Assembly: GCA_028277325.1 (NCBI GenBank)
Contig: JANQGL010000225.1
Span: 1-7,710, forward strand
Reading direction: 5' to 3'
Length of the DNA stretch: 7,710 nucleotides
From: Magnetospira sp.
GTDB lineage: Bacteria > Pseudomonadota > Alphaproteobacteria > Rhodospirillales > Magnetospiraceae
The notes under the pieces were generated by a model, which did not search any database, was not told where the DNA came from, and saw only the letters and a program-made list of their open reading frames with translations. Numbering within the stretch: the first letter of the stretch is position 1; each line of letters begins with the position of its first letter. Shown one piece after another: positions 1 through 7,305 of this stretch. A program made the translations under genes and the position numbers.

Positions 1-2
1 CG

Positions 3-28
3 CCGCCACTCGGTCCACCTTGTGGCGG
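3..28. other. Short hairpin upstream of ygfZ
   Basis: CCGCCAC (3-9) pairs exactly with GTGGCGG (22-28) around a 12-base loop. The rest of bases 1-59 holds only the ygfZ ribosome binding site GAGGGGAG (44-51). The hairpin could belong to the 5' untranslated region of ygfZ or to the end of a gene outside the window. No T run follows on either strand, so a terminator is not supported. Confidence 0.3.
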
Positions 29-59
29 ACACGAATGAGCAGCGAGGGGAGCCGAGCGC

Positions 60-947
60 ATGACGCAGGAGCATTTCGTCGTCCTCGACGGGCGCGGGGT
101 TCTGACCCTGTCCGGCGACGACCGGGTGACCTTTCTGCAGGGTCTGGTGTCCAACGACATGACGCGGGTCGGGCCCGACGCGGCCCGCCATACCGCGTTC
201 CTGACCGCGCAGGGCAAGTACCTGCACGACTTCTTCGTGGTCGCCGGCGGCGAGGTCCTGATGCTCGACGTGGAGCGCGACCGGCGGGCCGACCTGGCGA
301 AGCGCCTGACCATGTACAAGCTGCGGTCCAAGGTCACCCTGTCGGACCAGAGCGAGGCGTTCGCGGTCGCCGCGGTGCTCGGCGACGGCGCGGCGCAGCG
401 CCTGGGGCTCCCGGAAACGCCGGGCGCCGCCGCCCCGTTCGGGCGCGGCGTCGCGTTCCTGGACCCGCGCCTCGCCCAGGCCGGGGCGCGGGTGATCCTG
501 CCGGCCGCCGAGGCGCGCGCCAGCCTCGGCGCGGCCGGCTTCGCGGAAGCCCCGTTCGAGGCCTACGAACGCCGGCGGATCGCCCTCGGCCTGCCGGACG
601 GATCGCGCGACCAGGAGGTGGACAAGGCGATCCTGCTGGAGAACGGCTACAGCGAACTGGGCAGCGTGGATTGGGACAAGGGCTGCTATCTGGGCCAGGA
701 ACTGACCGCCCGCACCCGCTATCGCGGCCTGGTCAAGAAGCGCCTGGCGCCGGTCGAGGTGGACGGGCCGCTGCCGCCGCCCGGAACGCCGGTGCGGATG
801 GCGGACAAGGAGGTGGGCGAGCTGCGCAGCGGCATCGGCGGCGTGGCGCTCGCCCTGCTGCGCCTGGAGGCCTTCGAGGCGACCGCGCCGCTGCACGCCG
901 GCGCCGCCGCCGTGACGCCGCGCAAGCCGGCCTGGGCCGAGTTCTGA
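60..947 (+). CDS. ygfZ: YgfZ/GcvT-like folate-binding protein, Fe-S enzyme maintenance
   Basis: The 295-residue product belongs to the YgfZ/CAF17 family, tetrahydrofolate-binding relatives of the glycine-cleavage T protein that support assembly or repair of certain Fe-S enzymes, such as the radical-SAM tRNA methylthiotransferase MiaB in E. coli. The family signature with its conserved cysteine is clear at residues 206-214 (DKGCYLGQE), followed by the usual LTARTRYRG. The N-terminal half has the family's opening pattern (a D-R-V-x-F-L-Q-G-L-V-S-N-D stretch at residues 21-33, then TAQGKYLHDFF at 49-59). Length is normal for alphaproteobacterial members. There is no signal peptide, so it should be cytosolic. 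The ATG at 60 is chosen because a purine-rich GAGGGGAG (44-51) lies 8 bp upstream and the conserved N-terminus begins immediately. The downstream methyltransferase starts 2 bp after the stop, so the two genes are probably co-transcribed. Family assignment is firm; the exact client enzymes in this organism are unknown. Confidence 0.93.
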   Translation: MTQEHFVVLDGRGVLTLSGDDRVTFLQGLVSNDMTRVGPDAARHTAFLTAQGKYLHDFFVVAGGEVLMLDVERDRRADLAKRLTMYKLRSKVTLSDQSEAFAVAAVLGDGAAQRLGLPETPGAAAPFGRGVAFLDPRLAQAGARVILPAAEARASLGAAGFAEAPFEAYERRRIALGLPDGSRDQEVDKAILLENGYSELGSVDWDKGCYLGQELTARTRYRGLVKKRLAPVEVDGPLPPPGTPVRMADKEVGELRSGIGGVALALLRLEAFEATAPLHAGAAAVTPRKPAWAEF

Positions 948-949
948 CC

Positions 950-1594
950 ATGGTCGGGGTCGTCAAGACCGAACACCTGCTCGATCCGGTGGTCGCCGCC
1001 TATCGCAGGCGTCTCGAGCGCTACGGCGCGCACCCGATGGGCGTCATCTGGCGCAACGAGGACCGCCAGGAATCCCGGTTCGCGGTGCTGCTGGACGCGA
1101 TCACCGAGGACGACCGGACCCGCGACATCAGCCTCAACGACCTGGGCTGCGGATACGGCGCCCTGTACGGGTTCGTGCGCGACCACACCGCCCTGCGGCT
1201 GTCGCGCTACAACGGCTACGACATCTGCCCGGAGATGGTCGCCGAGGCCGAGCGGCGGATCGGCGGCGCCCCGGGCGTGCACCTGGAAACCGCCATGGCG
1301 GCGACCCGCAAGGCCGACTATTCCATCGTGTCCGGGACCTTCAACTTCAAGGGGTCGGCCGACGACGACGAATGGGACGGCTACGTGAAGGACGGCCTGC
1401 GCGCCCTGTGGCAGAAATCGGCCAGGGGCATGGCCTTCAACATGCTGAGCCGATTCGGGGCGCCCAACGACGGCAACCTCTATCTGGCCGATCCGGGGGA
1501 GTACGTGAATTTCTGCCTGCAACGCCTGTCGCGTCACGTGGTGCTGCGGCACGACTACATGAGCGACGACTTCACGGTGTGGGTGCTGCGCTGA
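950..1594 (+). CDS. Class I SAM-dependent methyltransferase, substrate unknown
   Basis: The 214-residue protein has a Rossmann-type SAM-binding fold. Motif I is at residues 64-70 (DLGCGYG). The acidic end of strand beta-2 is in YNGYDICPEMV (D91), which should bind the ribose hydroxyls of SAM. A hydrophobic strand with a following SGTFNF stretch (residues 123-133) occupies the position of motif IV. The C-terminus (HDYMSDDFTVWVLR) looks like the last antiparallel strands of the fold. No substrate-recognition domain is evident and there is no signal peptide or membrane segment. The ATG at 950 lies 2 bp after the ygfZ stop. The same frame stays open upstream through ygfZ, but that extension is Arg/Pro/Gly-rich shadow sequence and is rejected. 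The gene ends just before a strong terminator, so it is the last gene of a two-gene unit. The fold is confident. The substrate could be a small molecule or a protein and cannot be read from the sequence. Confidence 0.85.
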   Translation: MVGVVKTEHLLDPVVAAYRRRLERYGAHPMGVIWRNEDRQESRFAVLLDAITEDDRTRDISLNDLGCGYGALYGFVRDHTALRLSRYNGYDICPEMVAEAERRIGGAPGVHLETAMAATRKADYSIVSGTFNFKGSADDDEWDGYVKDGLRALWQKSARGMAFNMLSRFGAPNDGNLYLADPGEYVNFCLQRLSRHVVLRHDYMSDDFTVWVLR

Positions 1595-1599
1595 CTGAT

Positions 1600-1631
1600 A
1601 AAAAGACGGACCCGCGAAGGTCCGCCTTTTT
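1600..1631 (+). terminator. Rho-independent terminator after the ygfZ-methyltransferase unit
   Basis: A six-pair GC-rich stem (CGGACC at 1607-1612 with GGTCCG at 1619-1624) closes a six-base loop CGCGAA. After one A/C mismatch it continues as G-C plus five A-T pairs (1600-1605 with 1626-1631), giving an upstream A run and a downstream run of five T. It begins 5 bp after the methyltransferase stop codon. Because it has both an A tract and a T tract, it could also stop transcription arriving on the minus strand. Confidence 0.9.
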
Positions 1632-1799
1632 CATGGTGGCTCCGCCTTAACCCTTAGCGACGAAACGCAAGGACGCGCGGCCTTCTTCCTCCCTTACTTG
1701 GGCCTGCATGCGCAACATCATTGCGCGATCGGCGGAAGGATGTTAGTCGAACTTTCGGATTGATTCACTAGTTTTTCGGTCGCCGGGAGACATGGGGCC
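1632..1799. other. AT-richer intergenic region, probable promoter zone for the exported protein gene
   Basis: No gene is supported here. Base composition is clearly less GC-rich than the rest of the window, especially from about 1745 to 1780, which fits a promoter-bearing spacer after a terminator. I could not find a convincing -35/-10 pair. The best guess uses TTGCGC at 1721-1726 and TAGTCG at 1744-1749 with a 17-bp spacer, and both match the sigma-70 consensus poorly. A GGGAGA at 1785-1790 lies 9 bp before the ATG at 1800 and is a plausible ribosome binding site. Confidence 0.5.
1710..1726. repeat. Perfect inverted repeat GCGCAA-N5-TTGCGC, possible operator
   Basis: GCGCAA (1710-1715) and TTGCGC (1721-1726) are exact reverse complements separated by CATCA. 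The 17-bp dyad lies 74 bp upstream of the exported protein's start, in the AT-richer spacer. Its size and symmetry resemble a dimeric transcription-factor site. A short GC dyad like this can also arise by chance in GC-rich DNA, and it matches no specific regulator that I recognise. It is not a terminator, since no T run follows. Confidence 0.35.
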
Positions 1800-2228
1800 A
1801 TGCGTTTTTTTCACATGCCTGCCATCGGAAAACCGCTCCTTTTATCGTTGGTTATGGCCATTTCCGCGATTACCCTTCATGAGGGTGCCAAGTCGCAGCA
1901 GCTCCGGATCGATTCGCGCGACTGCCGGGTCCTGGCCGCCGACGCCACCACGGACCCGTCGGTCGCCTATCAACCCGGCGTGGACGTGCGCGGGCGCCCG
2001 GTGGCGCCGGCCGACCCGGGCGGCGGATCGCCGGTCGCGCTCCCCGAGGTCCTCGAAATCCCGATCACCGTGGACATGGCCGAACGCTACGGGATCGACC
2101 TGCGCGGCATCGGCGCCGAGGCGACGGCGGGTCGCGTCACCTTCAAGAAGGGCCGCGCCCATTGGAACGGCCGGCCGATGGCGCCCGAGGACGCCGCGCT
2201 GATCCGCCGCCGCTGCGCCGGCCGCTGA
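1800..2228 (+). CDS. Small exported protein of unknown function
   Basis: The 142-residue product starts with a probable Sec signal peptide: charged MRFFHMPAIGK, hydrophobic core PLLLSLVMAISAITL (residues 12-26), and likely cleavage somewhere in residues 28-33. The mature part is about 110 residues, hydrophilic, with no membrane segment, and should be periplasmic. It has a central segment VAYQPGVDVRGRPVAPAD (residues 55-72), which I recall from alphaproteobacterial hypothetical proteins. After this comes an IPITVDMAERYGID stretch and a terminal part containing VTFKKGRAHWNGRPM. Exactly two cysteines remain after cleavage, C42 and C139 near the two ends, so a disulfide is possible. There is no lipobox and no recognisable enzyme motif. 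The start at 1800 is preferred because it gives the signal peptide and has GGGAGA 9 bp upstream. The gene stands between a terminator and radA, probably with its own promoter. Function unknown. Confidence 0.8.
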   Translation: MRFFHMPAIGKPLLLSLVMAISAITLHEGAKSQQLRIDSRDCRVLAADATTDPSVAYQPGVDVRGRPVAPADPGGGSPVALPEVLEIPITVDMAERYGIDLRGIGAEATAGRVTFKKGRAHWNGRPMAPEDAALIRRRCAGR

Positions 2229-2313
2229 GGGAACCGTCCGGGGAGCGCTTGCCAGGCCACCGGGCGACGTCGTAAACAGGCCGCTCCGCAACGGTTTCCG
2301 GAGCCGTGCCGCC
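2229..2313. other. Spacer between the exported protein gene and radA
   Basis: This 85-bp gap holds no gene and no convincing terminator or promoter. The only useful element is GGAG at 2300-2303, about 10 bp before the GTG start of radA, which is an acceptable Shine-Dalgarno sequence. Whether radA is co-transcribed with the upstream gene cannot be decided from the sequence. Confidence 0.45.
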
Positions 2314-3706
<1,393 letters not shown>

Positions 3707-3708
<2 letters not shown>

Positions 3709-3713
3709 GAGGA
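3707..3713 (+). promoter_or_regulatory. Strong Shine-Dalgarno of cvpA overlapping the radA stop
   Basis: AGGAGGA begins inside the TAG stop of radA (3706-3708) and ends 8 bp before the ATG at 3722. This near-perfect match decides the cvpA start over an in-frame ATG at 3674 that would overlap radA. The arrangement suits translational coupling, with ribosomes finishing radA and reinitiating at cvpA. Confidence 0.85.
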
Positions 3714-3721
3714 ACGGCGCC

Positions 3722-4393
3722 ATGCAAGATCTGCCCATCAATGCCGTCGATGCCGTCATCGGCGTGGTTCTTCTGCTGTCGGCCATCATGGCGTTCGGCC
3801 GCGGCTTCGTGCACGAGGTGATGGCGATCGCCGGCTGGGTCGGCGCGATCTTCGTCACCATCTACGGGCTGCCGCTGGTCCGGCCCTACGTGCGCGACGT
3901 GATCCCGCAGGAACTGATCGCCGATCTGGCCGCCGGGGCCGGGCTGTTCATCGTCAGCCTCGTGGTGCTGTCCCTGATCTCCCGCGCCCTGTCCGCCGGG
4001 GTCAAGGACAGTGCCTTGAACAGCCTGGACAAATCGCTCGGTTTTCTGTTCGGCCTGGGGCGCGGCGCGGTGCTGGTCAGTCTGGCCTGGATCGTGTTCG
4101 ACTGGGCGGTCGCCGAGAACCAGCGCCCGGCCTGGGTGGTGGAGGCCAAGGCGCTGCCGATGGTCGTCGCCGGGGCCGATTTCCTGCGCGACCTGGTGCC
4201 CGAGGACCTGGCGACCCGGGGCCGCCAGGAGGCCGACGCGACGCGCGACCGGGTCGACCGCGCCCTGGAGGCGGAACGGGTGCTGCGCGACGTGGTCGAT
4301 CCGCGCCCGACGGCACCCGACGGCGACCCGGCCGGCACCTACCGGACCCGCGACCGGCGCGAACTCGAACGCCTGATCCAGAGCAACCAGTAG
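3722..4393 (+). CDS. cvpA: CvpA family inner-membrane protein
   Basis: The 223-residue product matches the CvpA family, small inner-membrane proteins first found in E. coli as needed for colicin V production and encoded next to purF. Four hydrophobic segments are visible at about residues 8-25, 33-50, 66-90 and 108-129. Family hallmarks are the GRGFVHEV segment after the first helix (residues 26-33) and SLDKSLGFLFGLGRGAVLV (101-119) running into the fourth helix. Beyond about residue 160 there is a charged tail of some 60 residues, rich in Arg, Asp and Glu, probably soluble and partly helical. The start at 3722 is set by the AGGAGGA 8 bp upstream. Its position between radA and purF is typical of alphaproteobacteria and supports the name. 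The biochemical role of CvpA is not established, though links to envelope integrity and purine gene expression are discussed for the family. Confidence 0.92.
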   Translation: MQDLPINAVDAVIGVVLLLSAIMAFGRGFVHEVMAIAGWVGAIFVTIYGLPLVRPYVRDVIPQELIADLAAGAGLFIVSLVVLSLISRALSAGVKDSALNSLDKSLGFLFGLGRGAVLVSLAWIVFDWAVAENQRPAWVVEAKALPMVVAGADFLRDLVPEDLATRGRQEADATRDRVDRALEAERVLRDVVDPRPTAPDGDPAGTYRTRDRRELERLIQSNQ

Positions 4394-4427
4394 ACGCCCC
4401 CGGCACGGACAAGGACCGGATCCCGAG

Positions 4428-5885
4428 ATGGCCGCAGCCGCTCCGCTCCCGTTTCCCCTCCGGCCGCCGCACGAGGAATGCGGCGTGTTCGGCGTGTTCG
4501 GCCATCCGGACGCGGCGCAGGTGACCGCGCTCGGCCTGCACGCCCTGCAGCACCGGGGCCAGGAGGCGGCCGGGATCGTGACCTACGACGGCCATCACTT
4601 CTTCACCCACCGGGCGCTCGGCCTGGTCGGCGACAACTTCAACACCCGCGCCGTGATGGACCAGTTGCCCGGCCACGCCGGGATCGGCCACAACCGCTAC
4701 TCGACCACCGGCGAGACCCTGCTGCGCAACGTGCAGCCGATTTTCGCCGATTTCGCGTTCGGCGGCATGGCGATCGCCCACAACGGCAACCTGACCAACG
4801 CCCGCGCGGTGCGCCGGCAGCTGGTGGCGCGCGGCTGCCTGTTCCAGTCCACCATGGACACCGAGATCATCATCCATCTGGTCGCCACCAGCCTGTATTC
4901 GACCGTGGTCGACCGGGTGATCGACGCCCTCAGGCAGCTGGAGGGCGCCTATTCCCTGGTCGCCCTGACCCAGAAGAAGCTGATCGGCGTGCGCGACCCG
5001 CTGGGCGTGCGGCCGCTGGTCCTCGGGCGCATGGGCGGCGCGCCGATCCTGTGCTCGGAGACCTGCGCCCTGGACATCATCGGCGCCGAGTACATCCGCG
5101 ACGTGGAGCCCGGCGAGATCATCGTCATCGACGAGACGGGCCTGCGCAGCATCAAGCCCTTCGCGCCGACCCGGCAACGGTTCTGCGTCTTCGAGTACGT
5201 CTACTTCGCGCGGCCGGACAGCATGGTCGAACGCCGCAACGTCTACGAGGTGCGCAAGCGAATCGGCGCCGAACTGGCGCGCGAGAACCACGTCGACGTG
5301 GACATGGTGGTCCCGGTCCCGGACAGCGGCGTCCCGTCGGCCCTCGGCTATGCCGAGGAGTGCGGGATTCCGTTCGACCTGGGCATCATCCGCAACCACT
5401 ACGTGGGCCGAACCTTCATCGAGCCGACCGACAACATCCGCCATTTCGGGGTGCGCCTGAAGCACAACGCCAACGCCGCCCAGCTGTCCGGAAAGCGGGT
5501 GGTCCTGGTCGACGATTCGATCGTCCGCGGCACCACGTCGATGAAGATCGTCGAAATGGTTCGCCTGGCCGGCGCGGCCGAGGTGCACATGCGGATCTCG
5601 TCGCCGCCGACCAGCAACTCCTGTTTCTACGGAATCGACACCCCGAAGAAGGCCGAACTCATGGCCTCGCAGATGGACGTCGCCGCCATGGCCCGCCACA
5701 TCGGCGTCGACAGCCTCGCCTTCGTGTCGGCCGATGGCCTGTACCGGGCGGTCTCCGGGGTGCCGCGCGATCCCGATCACCCGCAGTTCTGCGACGCCTG
5801 TTTCACCGGCAACTACCCGACGCCACTCACCGACTACGACGGCAGCCTGCCGGAGCAATTGTCCCTGCTCACCGAAAGCCACTGA
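4428..5885 (+). CDS. purF: Amidophosphoribosyltransferase (PurF)
   Basis: The 485-residue enzyme converts PRPP and glutamine to 5-phosphoribosylamine, the first committed step of purine synthesis, in the cytosol. The N-terminal class II glutaminase domain begins at C18 in HEECGVFG; the first 17 residues form a propeptide that must be removed to expose the catalytic cysteine. Other glutaminase landmarks are HNRYSTTG (88-95) and AHNGNLTN (117-124). The phosphoribosyltransferase domain carries the PRPP loop VVLVDDSIVRGTTS (358-371). Cysteines C253, C399, C455 and C458 (the last two in FCDACFTGNYP) match the four [4Fe-4S] ligands of the Bacillus-type enzyme and are lacking as a set in E. coli PurF. 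The cluster and propeptide are therefore expected here. The start is 34 bp after cvpA, with AAGGA (4411-4415) at a rather long spacing of 12 bp. The gene probably shares a transcript with radA and cvpA. Confidence 0.97.
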   Translation: MAAAAPLPFPLRPPHEECGVFGVFGHPDAAQVTALGLHALQHRGQEAAGIVTYDGHHFFTHRALGLVGDNFNTRAVMDQLPGHAGIGHNRYSTTGETLLRNVQPIFADFAFGGMAIAHNGNLTNARAVRRQLVARGCLFQSTMDTEIIIHLVATSLYSTVVDRVIDALRQLEGAYSLVALTQKKLIGVRDPLGVRPLVLGRMGGAPILCSETCALDIIGAEYIRDVEPGEIIVIDETGLRSIKPFAPTRQRFCVFEYVYFARPDSMVERRNVYEVRKRIGAELARENHVDVDMVVPVPDSGVPSALGYAEECGIPFDLGIIRNHYVGRTFIEPTDNIRHFGVRLKHNANAAQLSGKRVVLVDDSIVRGTTSMKIVEMVRLAGAAEVHMRISSPPTSNSCFYGIDTPKKAELMASQMDVAAMARHIGVDSLAFVSADGLYRAVSGVPRDPDHPQFCDACFTGNYPTPLTDYDGSLPEQLSLLTESH

Positions 5886-5899
5886 CCCCGTTTCCCGCC

Positions 5900-5939
5900 C
5901 GGCACGGCGTCGCCCGACCGCTCGGGCGACGGCGTGCCG
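5900..5939. terminator. Strong GC hairpin between purF and the dehydrogenase gene (terminator-like or transcript-stabilising)
   Basis: The arms 5900-5917 and 5922-5939 pair over 18 positions with a single G/G mismatch (5907 with 5932), around a four-base loop CCGC. The stem starts 14 bp after the purF stop and is followed by mixed sequence with no T run, so it is not a canonical intrinsic terminator. It could act as a partial terminator, a transcriptional pause site, or a 3' stabiliser of the purF message that lowers dehydrogenase expression. The pairing is read directly from the sequence; the function is inferred. Confidence 0.55.
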
Positions 5940-5971
5940 CCAACGATTCAACGATCACGGGGACCGAACCG

Positions 5972-6730
5972 ATGACCGACACCCGTTCCGGCGACGGCCG
6001 CCTGGCCGGCCGCATCGCCCTGATCACCGGCGCCTCGCGCGGCATCGGCCAGGCGGTGGCCGAGCGCTTCGCGGCCGAGGGCGCCCATCTGGTCCTGATC
6101 GCCCGCACCCAGGGCGCCCTGGAAGACCTGGACGACTCCCTGCGCGCCAAGGGCCATCCGGCGCCGACCCTGGTGCCGCTCGACCTGCGCGATTTCGACG
6201 GCATCGACAAGGCGGGCGGCGCCCTGTTCGAGCGGTTCAAGCGGCTCGACGTCCTGGTCGGCAACGCCGGCGCGCTCGGCAGCCTGACTCCGATGCACCA
6301 GATCCGGCCCGAGGAATGGGCCGAGGTGATGGACGTCAACCTGACCGCCAACTACCGCCTGCTGCGCGCCATGGACCCGCTGCTCCGGCTGTCGCCGGCC
6401 GGCCGCGCGGTGTTCCTGTCGTCGGGCACCACCAAGCGCCCGCGCCGGTTCTGGGCCACCTACGGGGTGGCCAAGATGGCCCTCGAATACATGGTCCGCT
6501 CCTACGCCCTGGAGGTGGAAAAGGTCAGCAACATCAAGGCCAACCTGATCGATCCCGGGGCCACCCGGACGCGCATGCGGCAGATCGCCTACCCGGGCGA
6601 GAACCCGGAGACCCTCAAGGCGCCGGACCGGGTGGCCGGTGCCTTCGTCGACCTGGCGGTGGCCGACTGCACGATCACCGGGCAGGTGGTGCGACTCGAC
6701 GACCAGGGGCGGCCGGCGGCCGAGGGCTGA
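5972..6730 (+). CDS. YciK-like short-chain dehydrogenase/reductase
   Basis: The 252-residue product is a classical short-chain dehydrogenase. The cofactor motif TGASRGIG is at residues 19-26 and NAG at 98-100. The catalytic set is N123, S151, Y164 and K168 (YGVAK). R23 and R45 (the end of beta-2, LIART) favour NADP(H). The segments NAGALGSLTPM, DPGATRTRMRQIAYPGENPETLKAP and a short C-terminus resemble E. coli YciK, an SDR of uncertain substrate, more than fatty-acid FabG or sugar dehydrogenases. The ATG at 5972 is supported by a purine-rich GGGGA about 8 bp upstream and by the family N-terminus. The frame is open far upstream inside purF, but that part has no protein character. The gene follows purF by 86 bp, which contains a strong hairpin, so it may be expressed at a different level from purF. 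Its substrate is unknown and I see no direct tie to purine synthesis. Confidence 0.9.
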   Translation: MTDTRSGDGRLAGRIALITGASRGIGQAVAERFAAEGAHLVLIARTQGALEDLDDSLRAKGHPAPTLVPLDLRDFDGIDKAGGALFERFKRLDVLVGNAGALGSLTPMHQIRPEEWAEVMDVNLTANYRLLRAMDPLLRLSPAGRAVFLSSGTTKRPRRFWATYGVAKMALEYMVRSYALEVEKVSNIKANLIDPGATRTRMRQIAYPGENPETLKAPDRVAGAFVDLAVADCTITGQVVRLDDQGRPAAEG

Positions 6731-6738
6731 CCCCGCGG

Positions 6739-7305
6739 TCACCCGCCCCGGAAATGCCGCAACGCCGCCGCGACGGCGCGCGCGTCGTGCAGCGCGTCGT
6801 GCGCCGCCGCGGGCGGATCGAGGCCGAGCCGCCCGGGCAGGCTCCAGCTCGCCACGTGGGCCGTGTCGCCCAGTCGCGCGGCCAGCCAGCGGCTGGCGTC
6901 GGCGAACGGCAGGTCGGGGGCCGGCAGGCCGTTGAGACGGCAGTTCTCGGCCATCACCTCGCCGTCGGAGCCGTTGGCCAGCACCATCGCGGCGCCGGCG
7001 CAGAAGGCGCGGAACCGGGCCAGGGCCTCGGCGAACCCGACGCCCTCGGCGTCGACCCGCGCCTGGGTGATCCCGGTCAGGTCGGTGAAATAGGCGCTGA
7101 GGCCGGGGTTGACGGTCGGCCGCACCAGGATCGACAGGGCACCCGTCTCGACCAGCCGGTCCGCCGCGTCGAGCCGCACCGCGCCGATCTGCACCACCTC
7201 GCGGTGCTCGCCCGGGCCGCGGAAGTCGCGCGCCATGGCGCCGTCCCAGGACGTGTACTCGGTGTCGAACACCACCAGGTGTCCGTCGCGCGGAAACGAA
7301 ATCAT
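6739..7305 (-). CDS. DEDDh-family 3'-5' exonuclease
   Basis: The 188-residue product has the DnaQ/RNase T-like exonuclease fold. Exo I is FDTE at residues 13-16 (D14, E16). A probable Exo II acidic residue is D114 in NGSDGEVMAEN. Exo III is HDALHDA at 169-175 (H169, D174), making it the DEDDh type. The segment EYTSWDGAMARDFRGPGEHREVVQIGAV (residues 16-43), seen in parts, resembles the KapD/ERI-1-like subgroup, stand-alone exonucleases that may act on RNA or DNA. It lacks polymerase or other fused domains. The start at 7305 is chosen because the fold begins at once (MISFPRDGHLVVFDTE) and a G-rich run (7314-7320) lies 8 bp upstream. A longer in-frame start near 7599 would add low-complexity sequence overlapping cobC. 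The gene is transcribed convergently with the dehydrogenase and divergently from cobC. The nucleic-acid substrate is not predictable. Confidence 0.88.
   Translation of the reverse strand: MISFPRDGHLVVFDTEYTSWDGAMARDFRGPGEHREVVQIGAVRLDAADRLVETGALSILVRPTVNPGLSAYFTDLTGITQARVDAEGVGFAEALARFRAFCAGAAMVLANGSDGEVMAENCRLNGLPAPDLPFADASRWLAARLGDTAHVASWSLPGRLGLDPPAAAHDALHDARAVAAALRHFRGG

Noticed and set aside
20..949. Upstream extension of the methyltransferase frame through ygfZ, giving a 524-residue protein
   Set aside because: The extension is Arg/Gly/Pro-rich shadow sequence in another frame of ygfZ. The methyltransferase fold begins after the ATG at 950.
719..1552. Minus-strand open frame of 277 codons opposite ygfZ and the methyltransferase
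   Set aside because: No motifs, antisense to two well-supported genes, and composition typical of reverse-frame shadows.
2230..2299. Weak complementarity between GGGAACCGT (2230-2238) and ACGGTTTCC (2291-2299)
   Set aside because: Eight of nine pairs across a 52-base gap with no T run. Too weak and distant for a terminator or a clear regulatory RNA.
4077..5951. Minus-strand open frame of 624 codons opposite cvpA and purF
   Set aside because: It mirrors purF codon structure, has no recognisable domain, and spans two conserved genes. Treated as a GC artefact.
4478..5971. Open frame running through purF into the dehydrogenase, suggesting a 750-residue fusion
   Set aside because: The purF-overlapping part has no protein character and PurF itself is intact. 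The dehydrogenase has its own start and ribosome binding site at 5972.
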